Positions 5,376 to 6,330 of a DNA stretch of 6,330 nucleotides are shown here, in pieces. Within the stretch, counting starts at the first letter, position 1, and every line of letters starts with the position of its first letter. The notes beneath the pieces were generated by a model that was given only the letters and a program-made list of their open reading frames with translations, was not told the DNA's origin and made no database searches. The position numbers and the translations under genes are program-made. The DNA comes from Lawsonibacter sp. (lineage in GTDB: Bacteria > Bacillota > Clostridia > Oscillospirales > Oscillospiraceae), in assembly GCA_022798855.1 (NCBI GenBank), contig JAAWNI010000127.1:1-6330 (forward strand), given 5' to 3'.

Positions 5376-5750
5376 TTAACGCAGATGAGTTTGGGAGAAG
5401 CGCCAGATCAGCCACCCCATCCCGCAGCCGACCAGGCACAGCAGGGATGGGACCAGAACCAGGAACCCGGCCAGCGCCTCGATGTTGCTGGACTCCACCA
5501 TATAGCCCAGGCTCGCCACAACGCCCAGCAGGGAGGCGAGGATGGGGAGCTTTGGCAGCAGCTTCCCCTTGCAGTACTTGCACAGGGCCAGCTGGAGCAC
5601 GCAGAAGGGGGCGGAGGGGAGGGCCAGGGTGGGGATCAGGGCGGCCAGCCCCCCAAAAGCGTAAATCCCGCCGCTGAACACCAGCATCACCAGGCACAGC
5701 CCGGCAAACAGGACGATCAGGAGTCCGAGGAGCAATTTCTGATTTCTCAC
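5376..5750 (-). CDS. Small four-helix membrane protein, unknown function (second of a tandem pair)
   Basis: A 124-residue hydrophobic protein, MRNQKLLLGL at the start, with about four predicted membrane helices (roughly 6-28, 31-57, 66-86 and 92-116). Short basic stretches (KYCKGK after helix 2, RFSQTHLR at the end) suggest both ends are in the cytoplasm. There are several cysteines near C57 and C60 but no clear metal motif. The start is GTG 5748-5750, set by AAAGGAGGAGG six bases upstream and by GTGA overlap with the stop of the preceding gene; a longer frame running back to 5960 is shadow sequence of that gene. The segment LQLALCKYCKGKLLPKLPIL corresponds to a similar one in the preceding gene, so the two may be diverged duplicates. 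Function not recognised. Confidence 0.78.
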   Translation of the reverse strand: MRNQKLLLGLLIVLFAGLCLVMLVFSGGIYAFGGLAALIPTLALPSAPFCVLQLALCKYCKGKLLPKLPILASLLGVVASLGYMVESSNIEALAGFLVLVPSLLCLVGCGMGWLIWRFSQTHLR

Positions 5751-6133
5751 AGCGGGCCTCCTCCTTTCCTTGCCGCGCGCCGCCCAAGTCCATAAGCCGC
5801 CCAGGCCAGAACGCAGCCCGCCGCCGGGGCGATACACCAAAGGCCAAACAAAACCCATGCTATCACATGCCATCCGGCAGTGCTGGTAAAAACAAGCCCG
5901 GGAATCAACAGCAAGAGCAGAGGAATGAGCAGCCGCCAGCGCAGCTTTGCCGTCCGGCACAGCAGAAGCTGCAAGAAAAACATGGGGATACTGTGGGAAT
6001 ACAGAAGCAGCGCCTGCTGTGGGGGGGTAATGCTAAGCGGGAGTTCTGAAAAGCAGTACGCGAAAAAGGCCGCGTAAGGGGCCAGTGTGAGCAGAAAGAC
6101 TGCCAGCAGAATTTTGTCGGTGCGGTTTTTCAT
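5747..6133 (-). CDS. Small four-helix membrane protein, unknown function (first of a tandem pair)
   Basis: A 128-residue protein with about four membrane helices (roughly 8-28, 40-59, 66-83 and 88-115), a basic N-terminus MKNRTDK and a basic tail RRAARKGG. The segment LQLLLCRTAKLRWRLLIPLL lines up with LQLALCKYCKGKLLPKLPIL of the next gene, and both end in a Cys-rich last helix, C-x(3)-W then R. ATG 6131-6133 was chosen because AGGAGG lies seven bases upstream; the longer frame from 6238 would translate the REP repeat and adjacent hairpins and is unlikely. It is the first gene of the operon in view. It may be a membrane partner of the hydrolase and CPBP protease downstream, but that is inference from coupling alone. 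Confidence 0.76.
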   Translation of the reverse strand: MKNRTDKILLAVFLLTLAPYAAFFAYCFSELPLSITPPQQALLLYSHSIPMFFLQLLLCRTAKLRWRLLIPLLLLLIPGLVFTSTAGWHVIAWVLFGLWCIAPAAGCVLAWAAYGLGRRAARKGGGPL

Positions 6134-6136
6134 GGG

Positions 6137-6186
6137 ACGGCCTCCTATCCTGTAGGGCGGACATTGTCCGTCCGGCTTTAAGAACC
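6137..6186 (-). repeat. REP-like palindrome copy 3, carrying a Shine-Dalgarno site
   Basis: The stem CGGACA (6158-6163) and TGTCCG (6165-6170) extends outward imperfectly to 6155 and 6173. The block aligns with 1986-2036 in the same orientation: 17 identical bases CCTCCTATCCTGTAGGG (6141-6157), one base missing in the G run, a changed stem, then a similar flank CCGGCTTTAAG against CCGACTTCAAG. As at copy 1, the end facing the gene supplies AGGAGG for the start at 6133. Confidence 0.7.
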
Positions 6187-6330
6187 TGTATTCATAATCA
6201 AAAATGTCGGATGGACGAGGAATTTTGTCGCCCTGCAAGGCAAAAAATCACAGAAATCCTTGGTGGATTTCAAGATTTTTTAACGCCGCAAGGCGGCAAA
6301 AGGCCCGTCCAGACGGTCGTTTGAGATTGT
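6187..6330. repeat. Gene-free leader with a series of hairpins
   Basis: No gene is seen. Several inverted repeats follow one another: AAAAAATC (6242-6249) pairs with GATTTTTT (6274-6281), with an inner stem AAATCC/GGATTT (6254-6259, 6265-6270); then CGCC-GCAA-GGCG (6284-6295) or, alternatively, GCCGC/GCGGC (6285-6289, 6293-6297); then CCGTC/GACGG (6305-6309, 6312-6316). The long stem read on the plus strand ends in a run of T. This may be part of a dispersed non-coding repeat continuing past the edge, or a structured leader or terminator. No promoter with two good hexamers was found for the operon. Confidence 0.5.

Noticed and set aside
4715..5677. 320-residue plus-strand frame opposite the hydrolase and membrane protein genes
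   Set aside because: Shadow frame in GC-rich DNA with low-complexity Gly/Pro/Arg composition.
5751..5960. N-terminal extension of the second small membrane protein
   Set aside because: It reads the upstream gene out of frame; AAAGGAGGAGG before the GTG at 5750 fixes the shorter start.
1986..6186. CRISPR array or transposon formed by the three palindromic repeats
   Set aside because: Only three copies, not regularly spaced, in different orientations, with full operons between them and no cas or transposase gene in the window.
6134..6238. N-terminal extension of the first small membrane protein
   Set aside because: It would translate the REP repeat and non-coding DNA; the AGGAGG site selects the ATG at 6133.

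Overview
The window looks like chromosomal DNA of a GC-rich anaerobic Firmicute, most likely in or near the Oscillospiraceae (Flavonifractor/Lawsonibacter-type gut clostridia). The reasons are very strong AGGAGG-type ribosome binding sites, GC-rich coding sequence in the tsaD-rimI block, a VanR-type response regulator, and palindromic repeats of the form GTAGGGGCGG...CCGCCC. The family assignment is inference. All ten genes, including one cut by the edge, lie on the minus strand, so transcription runs right to left.

Right to centre (6133 down to 2188): seven genes are packed head to tail with overlaps of 1 to 4 bases or gaps of at most 13, and almost certainly form one operon. In order of transcription they are: two small four-helix membrane proteins that look like distant paralogues, a permuted papain-like (YiiX/NlpC-P60 type) hydrolase, a CPBP-family membrane protease, the N-acetyltransferase rimI, an unrecognised 127-residue protein, and tsaD, the catalytic subunit for the t6A tRNA modification. 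The usual Firmicute partners tsaE and tsaB are not here; the unknown protein sits between rimI and tsaD. Several starts had to be moved inward from the longest open frame, because strong Shine-Dalgarno sites pick internal ATG or GTG codons.

Centre (2187 to 1285): a spacer with two REP-like palindromes in opposite orientation and a plausible extended -10 promoter drives a single gene for a membrane-anchored exported protein, possibly YfjL-like. The palindrome next to this gene belongs to a block of about 50 bases that is repeated upstream of the first gene of the large operon; in both places the block carries the gene's Shine-Dalgarno site.

Left (1284 to 1): a 498-base AT-rich gene-free stretch holds a cluster of DnaA-box-like sites within a 10-bp inverted repeat, a perfect 13-bp inverted repeat (possible terminator), two direct repeats resembling VanR operators, and an extended -10 promoter. 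These lead into a VanR-type response regulator and the first 25 codons of a sensor kinase that starts at a TTG inside the regulator gene and runs off the window. No vanH/vanA/vanX genes are visible, so a role in glycopeptide resistance is not shown.
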